From Chitinophaga pinensis (GTDB lineage: Bacteria; Bacteroidota; Bacteroidia; Flavobacteriales_D; Crocinitomicaceae): DNA of 64,000 bases. Every line of letters begins with the position of its first letter. Position 1 is the stretch's first letter. The position numbers were made by a program, and so were the translations under genes. Location: contig CAMDNE010000004.1 in NCBI GenBank assembly GCA_945902745.1, positions 62,001 through 126,000 on the forward strand. The letters are read 5' to 3'. Below are positions 1 through 10,494 of the stretch, one piece after another. The notes beneath the pieces were generated by a model. It did not search any database. It saw only the letters and a list, made by a program, of their open reading frames with translations, and was not told where the DNA came from.

Positions 1-22
1 CATCTAATCAATTTTAAATGTT

Positions 23-1330
23 CTAACCTATTCTTCTGATATCCGCACCAATATTGTTCAATCGAATCTCAATATCTTGATAACCACGATCAATTTGTTC
101 AATATTGTGAATAACACTTTTACCTTTTGCGGATAAAGCAGCAATCAATAATGATACACCTGCTCTAATATCAGGAGATGTCATTTGGATTCCTTTCAAC
201 GTGTGTTCATTATTTAAGCCAATAACCGTTGCTCTATGCGGGTCACATAAAATGATTTGTGCTCCCATGTCGATTAATTTGTCAACGAAAAACAACCGTG
301 ATTCAAACATTTTTTGATGTATTAAAACGGATCCTTTTGCTTGAGTTGCAACAACTAATATAATTGATAATAAGTCAGGTGTAAATCCTGGCCATGGTGC
401 ATCAGCAATTGTTAAGATTGAACCATCAATAAAGGTGTCAATTTCATAATTATCTTGAGCAGGAACAAAGATATCGTCACCACGACGTTCCAATTTAATT
501 CCTAATTTTCTAAATACATTTGGAATGACACCTAAATTATCCCAGCTAACATCTTTAATTGTAATTTCAGATTTCGTCATTGCTGCCAAACCAATAAAAC
601 TACCAATTTCAATCATATCTGGTAAAATTCGATGAAAACAACCACCCAAATTTTTAACACCTTCAATTTGCAACATATTAGAACCAATTCCACTAATATT
701 AGCGCCCATTGAATTCAACATTTTACACAATTGCTGAAGATACGGTTCACATGCTGCATTATAAATTGTTGTATGTCCTTCAGCCATAACAGCGGCCATT
801 AGCACATTCGCAGTTCCTGTAACAGAAGCTTCATCAAGGTGAATATAAGCACCTTTTAATTTTTTAGCTTCAATAGAATAAAAATGTTCACCAGCGTCGT
901 AGTTAAATTTGGCACCTAACATAGTGAAACCTTCGAAATGCGTATCCAATCTTCTTCTACCGATTTTATCTCCTCCTGGTTTGGGAATGAATCCTTTTCC
1001 AAAACGTGCTAGTAATGGTCCAACAATCATAATTGAACCACGCAAAGAACCAGCTCTTTTTTTGAAATCTTCTGTTTCTAAATAAGCAAGATCTATTTCT
1101 TTTGCTTGAAAAATAAATGTTCCTTTTTCAACTTTTTCAATCTTAACGCCCATTGTTTGAAGCAAACTGATCAATTTGTTTACATCAATGATATCTGGAA
1201 CATTTGAAATAGTAACTTTTTCAGCAGTAAGTAACGGTGCACACAAAACTTGTAACGCTTCATTTTTTGCACCTTGAGGAATCAATTCTCCTTTTAATGG
1301 TTTGCCACCATAAATTTCAAAAGAAGCCAT
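23..1330 (-). CDS. murA: UDP-N-acetylglucosamine 1-carboxyvinyltransferase (MurA)
   Basis: First committed step of peptidoglycan synthesis: transfers enolpyruvate from PEP to UDP-GlcNAc in the cytoplasm. The 435-residue length is normal for MurA and both EPT halves are present. Lys22-Asn23 near the N-terminus match the PEP-binding pair, GPLLARFGKG leads into the catalytic loop, and Asp319 in GFTPDLL matches the catalytic aspartate. The residue at the fosfomycin-target cysteine position is Asp121 (PGGDKIGRRR), a substitution known from other bacteria to give intrinsic fosfomycin resistance. It lies 2 bases downstream of the DUF4290 gene on the same strand, so the two are probably one transcript. 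The stop codon is near the window edge but the gene is complete. Confidence 0.97.
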   Translation of the reverse strand: MASFEIYGGKPLKGELIPQGAKNEALQVLCAPLLTAEKVTISNVPDIIDVNKLISLLQTMGVKIEKVEKGTFIFQAKEIDLAYLETEDFKKRAGSLRGSIMIVGPLLARFGKGFIPKPGGDKIGRRRLDTHFEGFTMLGAKFNYDAGEHFYSIEAKKLKGAYIHLDEASVTGTANVLMAAVMAEGHTTIYNAACEPYLQQLCKMLNSMGANISGIGSNMLQIEGVKNLGGCFHRILPDMIEIGSFIGLAAMTKSEITIKDVSWDNLGVIPNVFRKLGIKLERRGDDIFVPAQDNYEIDTFIDGSILTIADAPWPGFTPDLLSIILVVATQAKGSVLIHQKMFESRLFFVDKLIDMGAQIILCDPHRATVIGLNNEHTLKGIQMTSPDIRAGVSLLIAALSAKGKSVIHNIEQIDRGYQDIEIRLNNIGADIRRIG

Positions 1331-1332
1331 GT

Positions 1333-1986
1333 TTATTGTTTTTTAAAGGGTTTTTTCTGATTTTTTTGCTTGAAGTTCGATTTGCCTCTATTCTTATTTT
1401 GATTTTGGTTAGGACCAATATTCATATTTCGCAAAATCGTATTTGTATTCATCAACTCATCTGGATTTTCAAGGATCAATTCTCCTTTTGAAAGTTCCTT
1501 TAATTGTTGAGCAATTACATTATTTTCAACAGCGTCGTTATTGTGTTCTAAAAACTGTTTTTTCATGAAATTGGCCATGGTCGTTTTCAAATACTCACGC
1601 TCCTTTTCATCCGTCACGTCTTTCGCGCCTTCCAAAATTCGTTGTGTATAACTCCCATAATGTCCAAAACGAATATTACTTTTTGGATAATCCATTATTT
1701 CAGGGCGTTCATTCAATGCTTCAGGTTTAGGAATTTCATAAGGAGAATCTACATCCAACATGAAATCTGACATAACGAATAAGTGTGTCCACAATTTGTG
1801 ACGAAAATCATCAACATCCCGCAAATGCGGATTCAATTGCCCCATTACCTCAATAATAGCCTGAGCAGCACGATTTCTTTCGTCTTTATCTTCAATTTCC
1901 ATAGCATGTGCAATCATGTTTTGCACGTTGCGTCCATATTCAGGAAGGATTAATTTACCTCTTGTTGTATTGTATTCCATTTTCAA
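1333..1986 (-). CDS. DUF4290 domain-containing protein
   Basis: A 217-residue cytoplasmic protein with the Bacteroidota-specific DUF4290 domain. The recognisable signature is the N-terminal EYNTTRGKLILPEYGRNVQ and the HLRDVDDFRHKLWTHLF stretch (about residues 3-80). No catalytic motif is visible and the function is unknown. The last 30 residues are a low-complexity Asn/Lys/Gln-rich basic tail (QNQNKNRGKSNFKQKN) that could bind nucleic acid; that is inference. It sits directly upstream of murA with a 2-base gap, a pairing I recall from other Bacteroidota, which suggests a cell-envelope or growth-linked role without proving one. Confidence 0.85.
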   Translation of the reverse strand: MKMEYNTTRGKLILPEYGRNVQNMIAHAMEIEDKDERNRAAQAIIEVMGQLNPHLRDVDDFRHKLWTHLFVMSDFMLDVDSPYEIPKPEALNERPEIMDYPKSNIRFGHYGSYTQRILEGAKDVTDEKEREYLKTTMANFMKKQFLEHNNDAVENNVIAQQLKELSKGELILENPDELMNTNTILRNMNIGPNQNQNKNRGKSNFKQKNQKKPFKKQ

Positions 1987-2001
1987 ATTAAAAATTTGAT
2001 T

Positions 2002-2029
2002 CCGAATTCTGAATTCCGAATTCCGAATT
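2002..2029. repeat. short tandem ccgaatt/tgaatt microrepeat
   Basis: Between the DUF4290 gene and the purL stop, four near-identical heptamer-like units built on GAATTC(C/T) follow each other (CCGAATTCTGAATTCCGAAT and on). The array is itself nearly palindromic. Such degenerate AATTC arrays are common intergenic fillers in Flavobacteriales genomes. No function is assigned. Confidence 0.55.
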
Positions 2030-2030
2030 A

Positions 2031-4268
<2,238 letters not shown>

Positions 4269-4285
4269 AAATAATAAATGTGTTA

Positions 4286-4293
4286 CAAATGTA
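4286..4293 (-). promoter_or_regulatory. -7 promoter box upstream of purL
   Basis: Minus-strand TACATTTG fits the Bacteroidota -7 consensus TAnnTTTG and lies 18 bases before the purL ATG. The box is inside a short palindrome, TTACA-aa-TGTAA. I see no convincing -33 TTG at the usual spacing. Confidence 0.45.
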
Positions 4294-4386
4294 ATGATTT
4301 ATTTATTTTGCTAACTGAATATAGGTCTATTTACTCGCATTAATTAATTTGTTGAAAAAAAAATTTTATTATTAATATTTACATTG

Positions 4387-4394
4387 TAATTTTG
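4387..4394 (+). promoter_or_regulatory. -7 promoter box upstream of CHU_C protein gene
   Basis: TAATTTTG followed by CTAA, 17 bases before the ATG at 4412, fits TAnnTTTG. A well-spaced -33 TTG is not visible. It is divergent from the purL promoter. Confidence 0.45.
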
Positions 4395-4411
4395 CTAACA
4401 TAACCTTTACC

Positions 4412-5719
4412 ATGAATAAGACAATCACTATTACTATTGCATTAATACTGCATACTATAACGTCTCATCTTTTTTCGCAAACATTGTATACGAATGGAGC
4501 TACATTATTCGTTAATTCCGGTGGAATTCTCGCAAGTAATGGAGGTATCTCACTTGTAAATTCGTCACAAGTAACCAACAATGGTGATATTCTGATAACA
4601 AAAAATGCAACCAATTTATTACCTGGAACATTAACTATTAATGCATCTTCTAACTTATCGGGCAATGGAACCTATAAAGTTGAACAAGATTGGATTAACG
4701 ATGCTATTTTTTTAGCAGGAGCAAGTACAGTTAATCTTTATGGAAATACAGAACAATTTATTACAAGCACTAATAATACAATCTCAGAATTCAATAATTT
4801 AATATTGACAGGGAATGGTACAGGAAATAATCGAAAAAAAACATTGCAAAACGTTAATGCAAGAATTTCTGTTACTGGACAACTTACATTGAATGATAGA
4901 GAATGTTCAACTCAAACAAATGATTTATCCGTTTTAAATCCTTCAAACAGTGCTATTACAAATTCTTTGGTTTTTGGAAATGAAGGTTTTGTAAGTAGTG
5001 ATATTCCAGGTTATTTATTATGGTCTACAAATTCAACGAATGCTTATAATTTCCCTGTAGGATCAAGTAACGGCACTTTGAGATACCGTGCCGCAATCAT
5101 ACAACCAAGTTCTTCCGTTTCAAATGAATATGCTGTCAGAATGAATAATGTCATTGCTGATAATGATGGTTATTTTTTATCTCAGCATGACGCAGACGTG
5201 TCTGCCGCGAATACATTATATTATCACTCAATAGAACAAACTTCTGGTACAACAAAAGCAGATGTTACATTAACATATTTCGCTGCTACAGATGGCGATT
5301 GGGCGAATATGGCTCATTGGACTGACAATACGAGTATGTGGAATGACATGGGAACAACGTCTGTTGGTGCTCAAACTTATTCTTCAGTTCAAAAGGCAAG
5401 CTGGGATTTTTCAGATGGTTACCAACCGTTTGTATTAACGAACATTAATGAAGAATTAATTATACCAAATGTTTTTACACCTAATAATGATGGAGCAAAT
5501 GATTCTTATTTTGTAACTGCAAAAGGAATTACAGAATATAATATAACTATATTGAACAGATGGGGCGATGTTGTATTCGAATCAAATGATATTACAAAAC
5601 AATGGGATGGAACAACTGGAGGTAATTTATGTACTGAAGGAACCTACTTCTATTTCATAAAAGCAAAATCCGCTTCGAAGGATTTTTTAAAACAGGGTCA
5701 TATTACCCTTAACTATTAA
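4412..5719 (+). CDS. secreted protein with T9SS type B (gliding motility-associated) C-terminal domain
   Basis: A 435-residue exported protein of unknown substrate. Residues 1-23 form a Sec signal peptide (hydrophobic run ending LFSQ). The body is Asn/Thr/Ser-rich and contains repeated short beta-type motifs ([19 protein letters not shown]), compatible with a beta-helix or adhesin fold. From about residue 350 it carries the CHU_C domain: [15 protein letters not shown], then [12 protein letters not shown] and [10 protein letters not shown]. This is the signal used by the type IX secretion system to export and surface-attach proteins. The collagen-like gene begins 23 bases downstream on the same strand, so co-transcription and joint surface use are plausible. 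Confidence 0.85.
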   Translation: MNKTITITIALILHTITSHLFSQTLYTNGATLFVNSGGILASNGGISLVNSSQVTNNGDILITKNATNLLPGTLTINASSNLSGNGTYKVEQDWINDAIFLAGASTVNLYGNTEQFITSTNNTISEFNNLILTGNGTGNNRKKTLQNVNARISVTGQLTLNDRECSTQTNDLSVLNPSNSAITNSLVFGNEGFVSSDIPGYLLWSTNSTNAYNFPVGSSNGTLRYRAAIIQPSSSVSNEYAVRMNNVIADNDGYFLSQHDADVSAANTLYYHSIEQTSGTTKADVTLTYFAATDGDWANMAHWTDNTSMWNDMGTTSVGAQTYSSVQKASWDFSDGYQPFVLTNINEELIIPNVFTPNNDGANDSYFVTAKGITEYNITILNRWGDVVFESNDITKQWDGTTGGNLCTEGTYFYFIKAKSASKDFLKQGHITLNY

Positions 5720-5742
5720 TACATAAATCAATTTATTTCAAG

Positions 5743-7932
5743 ATGAAATTACTTAAATTAACCTTACTTAATTCTCTATTATTTGTTTGTTTTAATTCAG
5801 CATTTGGACAAAACAATGTGGGAATTGGAACAACAACACCAGATGCAAGTTCTGTATTAGAAATGCAAGCAACAAATAAAGGAGTTCTTGTGCCAAGAAT
5901 GACAACTGCTCAAAGAACAGCTATTGTTACTCCAGCGAATGCATTATTAGTTTATGATACTGATTTTAACTGTTTTTATTATTTCGTTACAGCAACTGGA
6001 TGGCAAAATTTATGTGCAGGAACAGCGGGACCAGCGGGACCGGCAGGACCAGCGGGTGCTAATGGGACACCGGGTACAACTGGTTTAACTGGACCAGCAG
6101 GTGCGACAGGTCCGGCAGGACCATCGGGACCAGCAGGTGCTACAGGTGCTACAGGACCTCAAGGAGCTACAGGACTTTCTACTACTCCTGGACCGACAGG
6201 ACCAGCGGGACCAGCAGGACCAGTAGGAACTAATGGAATAGACGGAATTAATGGTGCTCCAGGTGCAACTGGAGCAAATGGAACTAATGGAATTGATGGC
6301 GCAGCAGGTGCGACAGGACCAGCGGGAGCTACAGGACCAGCAGGTGCTACTGGACCAGCAGGTGTTGCAGGACCAACAGGTTTAACTGGATTAACTGGGC
6401 CAGCGGGAGCTACAGGACCAGCAGGTGCTACTGGACCAGCAGGTGTTGCAGGACCAACAGGTTTAACTGGATTAACTGGGCCAGCAGGTGCTACGGGACT
6501 AACAGGTTTAACTGGACCAGCAGGTGTTGCTGGGCCAACAGGCTTAACTGGATTAACTGGGCCAGCAGGTGCTACGGGACCAACAGGTTTAACTGGACCA
6601 GCAGGGGTTGCAGGACCAACAGGTTTAACTGGATTAACTGGACCAGCGGGTGTTGCAGGGCCAACAGGTTTAACTGGTTTAACTGGACCAGCAGGTGTTG
6701 CAGGACCAACAGGTTTAACTGGATTAACTGGGCCAGCAGGTGCTACGGGACCAACAGGTTTAACTGGATTAACTGGGCCAGCAGGTGCTACGGGACCAGC
6801 GGGTGTTGCAGGACCAACAGGTTTAACTGGATTAACTGGATTAACTGGACCAGCAGGTGTTGCAGGGCCAACAGGTTTAACTGGATTAACTGGACCAGCG
6901 GGTGTTGCAGGACCTACAGGTTTAACTGGACCAGCAGGACCAACAGGTCCGACATGGAATTTAACAACACCAACAGTAAATGCAAGTGGAACTTTAACTA
7001 TAAATGGTACTGCGGGATCTTTGGCACCCGTAACTACTTTGGGACAATATTGGATAGCATCACCGAATACTACTGGAACTAATGCTTTAACTGCAACTGG
7101 ATTCTTAGGAACTTCTACTAATCAACATATGGATTTTTCTTCAAATGGAATTGTTAGAGGTAGAATGATGAATACTGGAGAATTAATTTGGGGAAATACA
7201 GCATTTGTAGGTGCCTCTTTTCCATTAGATGTTTTAACTGCAAACAAAGTTAATGGCGGTGCAGCAAATAATTGGGCAGTTAATGGTATGAACACCACCA
7301 CTGGTGGAGGTGCTGGATATTTTGATAATATTGTAAATAATACTGGTTATAATACAGTTGAGGCAATTAACCACTATACTGGCACAACAAATGTCCCAGC
7401 GGGAATAATGGGCTTACACATTGCGACAACAGGAACTGGTAGAGGTGGTATTTTCACAAGTAATTCCTCTAATGTGAGTGCTATTGGTGCGTATTGTCAA
7501 GCACCATTAACGGGTTGGGGCTTATATGTAAATGGTGATGCCGTTACTACATCTGCAACTTGGTTTACTTCTGATAACAAATTAAAAACAGATATCAAAC
7601 CATTAGAAAGTGCATTGCAAAAATTAATGCAGTTAAATGGTGTGACATACAACTACAAGCCAGAATTAGTTGAAAAATATGGATTGAGTGATAGGAAAAA
7701 TATTGGTATTCTTGCTGATGATGTAGAAAAAGTATTTCCAGAATTGATAAAAACAACAATGCTACAATCTAAAATTAGTGGAGAAACTAGAAATACCAAC
7801 GACTTAGATTCAATGGAAGCAAAAACTGTAAACTACAACGGTCTTATTCCAGTTTTAATTGAAGCTGTAAAGGAACAACAAATCTTGATCGAAGAAATGC
7901 AAAAAGAAATCGAAATTTTAAAACAAAAATAA
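5743..7932 (+). CDS. collagen-like protein with C-terminal endosialidase-type chaperone (Peptidase S74) domain
   Basis: A 729-residue exported fibre protein. Residues 1-23 are a signal peptide; residues 24-90 carry the [10 protein letters not shown]...VLVPRMT head common in Bacteroidota fibre proteins. Residues 93-404 are Gly-X-Y triplets, Pro/Thr-rich, interrupted only at one or two points (for example [11 protein letters not shown]). Residues 405-600 are a beta-rich stem and about 603-727 is an intramolecular chaperone domain ending in a coiled coil. The S-D-N-K-L-K motif (Ser610, Lys615) matches the Ser/Lys dyad of self-cleaving endosialidase chaperones, so trimer folding followed by autocleavage is predicted. 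No T9SS sorting domain is visible. A hairpin terminator follows. Confidence 0.88.
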   Translation: MKLLKLTLLNSLLFVCFNSAFGQNNVGIGTTTPDASSVLEMQATNKGVLVPRMTTAQRTAIVTPANALLVYDTDFNCFYYFVTATGWQNLCAGTAGPAGPAGPAGANGTPGTTGLTGPAGATGPAGPSGPAGATGATGPQGATGLSTTPGPTGPAGPAGPVGTNGIDGINGAPGATGANGTNGIDGAAGATGPAGATGPAGATGPAGVAGPTGLTGLTGPAGATGPAGATGPAGVAGPTGLTGLTGPAGATGLTGLTGPAGVAGPTGLTGLTGPAGATGPTGLTGPAGVAGPTGLTGLTGPAGVAGPTGLTGLTGPAGVAGPTGLTGLTGPAGATGPTGLTGLTGPAGATGPAGVAGPTGLTGLTGLTGPAGVAGPTGLTGLTGPAGVAGPTGLTGPAGPTGPTWNLTTPTVNASGTLTINGTAGSLAPVTTLGQYWIASPNTTGTNALTATGFLGTSTNQHMDFSSNGIVRGRMMNTGELIWGNTAFVGASFPLDVLTANKVNGGAANNWAVNGMNTTTGGGAGYFDNIVNNTGYNTVEAINHYTGTTNVPAGIMGLHIATTGTGRGGIFTSNSSNVSAIGAYCQAPLTGWGLYVNGDAVTTSATWFTSDNKLKTDIKPLESALQKLMQLNGVTYNYKPELVEKYGLSDRKNIGILADDVEKVFPELIKTTMLQSKISGETRNTNDLDSMEAKTVNYNGLIPVLIEAVKEQQILIEEMQKEIEILKQK
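6316..6954 (+). repeat. nested tandem repeat encoding [15 protein letters not shown] units
   Basis: Within the collagen-like gene the block [13 protein letters not shown] occurs nine times, mostly as 15-residue (45-base) units, separated by variants such as [15 protein letters not shown]. Copies are nearly identical at DNA level (ccaacaggtttaactggatt recurs), which points to recent unequal exchange or slippage. Copy number may differ between strains. Confidence 0.9.
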
Positions 7933-7946
7933 TTTCATCTTTTCCT

Positions 7947-7984
7947 AAAAGCCGTATTATTTAAATATAATGCGGCTTTTTTTA
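7947..7984. terminator. bidirectional hairpin terminator
   Basis: AAAAGCCGTATTAT pairs with ATAATGCGGCTTTT over a 4-6 base loop and is followed by T7. The A-run on the other side makes it work on both strands, ending the collagen-like gene and any minus-strand transcript from the lptF side. Confidence 0.85.
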
Positions 7985-8182
7985 TTCCCCTAATCGTATA
8001 TGCACTCCAATTGTTGCGTTGAACATCCAGTTCCGAATATTATCAGGTAGATTTGAATCATAATAGTTATTACATTCAATTCTCAAATCAGTCCTTTTTA
8101 AAACTTGAAACATTATGCTATTATTGCCCGATAAATCTGAAATCATTAAGATCTCGCCAAACTGGTTGAAAATAAAATCGTG
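7982..8182 (-). pseudogene. C-terminal remnant of an outer-membrane-type protein
   Basis: An open stretch of about 66 codons ends in NATIGVHIRLGE-stop, which reads like the last beta-strand of an outer-membrane barrel. Upstream, HDFIFNQFGEILMISDLSG is protein-like, but the frame is closed by a TAA at 8183-8185. The first ATG (8144-8146) would give only 54 residues without a signal peptide. It lies directly behind the lptF-like gene. I read it as the tail of a lost gene; a tiny real gene is less likely. Confidence 0.35.
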
Positions 8183-8203
8183 TTAGCACAAACTTAAACA
8201 TTC

Positions 8204-9280
8204 TTATTTTTGAGCAAACCGATATAAAACATAGGCTATGACGCCAAATATGATATTGGGAATCCAAACTGCAATAGATGCAGGGAAACCAACGTTGATA
8301 GCCGCTACAGTAGTTATTTTCATTGCAAAAATATAGACAAAAATTATTGCTAATCCCAAAGCTATATTTACACCTACCCCTCCCCTTTTCTTGCGAGAAG
8401 ACACCGATACACCAATAATGGTTAGCACATAAGTTGCAAAAGGATATGAAGTTCGTTGAAATAATTCAATCTCGTACATCGGAACATTCGCGGATCCTTT
8501 TTCTTTTTCTCTTTTGATAAATGATTTCAATTGAGAATAGGTCATTGCCTCCGCAACATTATCTCTTTGAGCCATTTCATCAATTTTGAACTTAAATACT
8601 GTATCTTTTTTATGTCCCTCAAAAATTCTATCATTTGGATAGCCAATGTATCTTTCAAAATAATCAGTTAACACCCATTTATTTGTTCCTTCAATGTTTT
8701 TTGCAGAGCGGGCTTTAATAAAATAAGCAATCTTATTATTTTCATCCCATTGTTCTAAAACGAAATCATTAACAATTTTTTCTTCCGTAGTAAATGAAGA
8801 AAAGTAAACAACTTGATTACCTGGGTATTCAGCGTGATAATCATTTACGGACATAGACTCTCTATAATATCGTTCTTCAAAATCTAGTCGCGTTTGATTT
8901 GACTTAGGTAATACAAAATGATTCATTACTAAAGAGATCAGCATTAAAATAGTTGCTGCAATCATGTAAGGTCGCAAGAACCTATGAAAAGGTTTTCCAC
9001 TATTCCACATTGGAATTATCTCAGTGTCTTGGGCCATTTTTGCCGTAAACCAAATCACTGAAACGAAAATAATCATTGATGAAAATGTGTTTCCGTAAAA
9101 CAGAATAAAATTCAAATAATAATCAAAAACGATAGCTGACAGAGGAGCCTGATTGTCAATAAATTCACTTAATCTTTCAGATAAATCGAAAACCATTGAA
9201 AGAAGCATAATTACCCCCAACATGAAAAAAAATGTCGTGAGAAACTTTCTAATAATATATCGATCTAATATTTTAAGCAT
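8204..9280 (-). CDS. LptF/LptG family permease (YjgP/YjgQ)
   Basis: A 358-residue inner-membrane subunit of the lipopolysaccharide transporter, which pulls LPS from the inner membrane toward the LptC/LptA bridge. Architecture is typical: DRYIIRKFLTTFFF N-terminus, three transmembrane segments in residues 12-125, a periplasmic jellyroll of about 140 residues, then three more helices in residues 270-355 after the conserved YPFATYVLTIIGVSVSSRKKRGG. It starts 3 bases after the tgt stop on the same strand, so the pair is an operon. Whether it plays the LptF or LptG role cannot be told from sequence alone. Confidence 0.92.
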   Translation of the reverse strand: MLKILDRYIIRKFLTTFFFMLGVIMLLSMVFDLSERLSEFIDNQAPLSAIVFDYYLNFILFYGNTFSSMIIFVSVIWFTAKMAQDTEIIPMWNSGKPFHRFLRPYMIAATILMLISLVMNHFVLPKSNQTRLDFEERYYRESMSVNDYHAEYPGNQVVYFSSFTTEEKIVNDFVLEQWDENNKIAYFIKARSAKNIEGTNKWVLTDYFERYIGYPNDRIFEGHKKDTVFKFKIDEMAQRDNVAEAMTYSQLKSFIKREKEKGSANVPMYEIELFQRTSYPFATYVLTIIGVSVSSRKKRGGVGVNIALGLAIIFVYIFAMKITTVAAINVGFPASIAVWIPNIIFGVIAYVLYRFAQK

Positions 9281-9283
9281 TAA

Positions 9284-10414
9284 TTATAACCTGTTTTGCA
9301 ATTTTGGAATCATTTTATCTTTCCATTGGCTAAAAGTACCATCAACAATTTGCTTACGAGCCTCTTTAACCAACGCCAAATAAAAGGCTAAATTATGAAT
9401 TGTCGCAATTTGAATTCCCAAATTCTCTTTTGATTTTATAAGATGTCTCAAATAAGCCTTGGAATAAACTTGATCCACAGAAGCAGTTCCATTTGTGTCT
9501 ATTGCTGAAAAATCAAATTGCCATTTTTCATTTTTAATATTGATAATTCCTTCAGAAGTAAAAAGCATTCCATGTCTTCCATTTCGACTAGGCATAACAC
9601 AATCAAACATATCAACACCCATTGAAATACATTCAAGCAGATTAACAGGTGTGCCAACTCCCATTAAATACCGGGGTTTTTCCTTCGGAAGTATTGAACA
9701 AACTAAATCGGTCATTGAATACAATTCTTCATCTGGTTCACCCACAGACAACCCACCAATTGCATTTCCAACAGCGTTATGTGAAGCGATTGTCTCTGCT
9801 GATTCTGTTCTTAAATCTTTGTAAACACTGCCTTGAACAATTGGGAAAAGTGCTTGTTCAAAACCATATTTAGGTTCAGTAATTTCCATTTGACTAAAGC
9901 ATCTCTTTAACCAACGGTGTGTCATGTGCATTGATTGTTTTGCGTAATCATATTCACATGGATAAGGTGTACATTCATCAAACGCCATAATAATATCTGC
10001 ACCAATTGTCCTTTGAATATCAATTGCACGCTCTGGTGTAAAGAAATGATAACTTCCATCAATATGCGATTGAAATCTTACTCCTTCTTCAATAATTTTA
10101 CGTGAGCCTGACATAGAATAAACTTGGTATCCACCACTGTCAGTTAGAATAGGCTTATCCCATCCAATGAATTTGTGCAATCCGCCTGCTTGCTCCAGCA
10201 CTTCTAATCCTGGTCGCAAATATAAATGATAGGTGTTCCCTAATATAATTTGGGCATTCACCTCAGTCTTAAGTTCCTGTTGATGAACACCTTTAACTGT
10301 TCCTGCAGTTCCAACGGGCATAAAAATAGGAGTTTCAATCACACCATGTTCAGTATGAAGTAATCCTGCTCTAGCTTTTGTTTTTGTATCTGTAAATTGT
10401 AAATCGAAGTGCAT
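9284..10414 (-). CDS. tgt: tRNA-guanine transglycosylase (Tgt)
   Basis: Exchanges G34 of Asp, Asn, His and Tyr tRNAs for the queuosine precursor preQ1. The TIM-barrel enzyme is 376 residues. Asp92 (TDSGGYQVYS) matches the general acid/base and Asp271 (MFDCVMPSRNGRHG) the nucleophile. The usual zinc site C-x-C-x2-C before AYLRHL is absent: the aligned residues are Gly309, Ala311 and Asp314, while His340 of the fourth ligand position remains. I recall the same loss in other Bacteroidota but cannot check it here. Upstream lies a -7 box; downstream is the coupled lptF/G gene. Confidence 0.96.
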   Translation of the reverse strand: MHFDLQFTDTKTKARAGLLHTEHGVIETPIFMPVGTAGTVKGVHQQELKTEVNAQIILGNTYHLYLRPGLEVLEQAGGLHKFIGWDKPILTDSGGYQVYSMSGSRKIIEEGVRFQSHIDGSYHFFTPERAIDIQRTIGADIIMAFDECTPYPCEYDYAKQSMHMTHRWLKRCFSQMEITEPKYGFEQALFPIVQGSVYKDLRTESAETIASHNAVGNAIGGLSVGEPDEELYSMTDLVCSILPKEKPRYLMGVGTPVNLLECISMGVDMFDCVMPSRNGRHGMLFTSEGIINIKNEKWQFDFSAIDTNGTASVDQVYSKAYLRHLIKSKENLGIQIATIHNLAFYLALVKEARKQIVDGTFSQWKDKMIPKLQNRL

Positions 10415-10437
10415 AAATTGTTGAAAAATAAACGCAA

Positions 10438-10445
10438 CAAAGATA
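10438..10445 (-). promoter_or_regulatory. -7 promoter box for tgt
   Basis: Minus-strand TATCTTTG matches TAnnTTTG, 24 bases before the tgt ATG. It is divergent from, and about 20 bases from, the box for the glycosyltransferase gene. Confidence 0.5.
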
Positions 10446-10466
10446 CATGTATTTCATTATGCACCC

Positions 10467-10474
10467 CATCTTTG
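10467..10474 (+). promoter_or_regulatory. -7-like box CATCTTTG(CAC) for glycosyltransferase gene
   Basis: CATCTTTGCAC differs from TAnnTTTG at one base but shares the GCAC extension seen at other promoters here. It lies 20 bases before the ATG at 10495 and downstream of the ATG at 10447, which favours the later start. Confidence 0.4.
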
Positions 10475-10494
10475 CACTAAAGCTTTATAAAGGA

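Noticed and set aside
6000-6960. CRISPR-like or other non-coding tandem array
   Set aside because: Repeats are in frame triplets coding Gly-X-Y; no repeat-spacer structure and no cas genes.
5743-7932. Prophage tail-fibre gene
   Set aside because: The chaperone domain is shared with phage fibres, but the N-terminal signal peptide, the collagen repeats and the lack of any phage gene nearby argue for a cell-surface protein.
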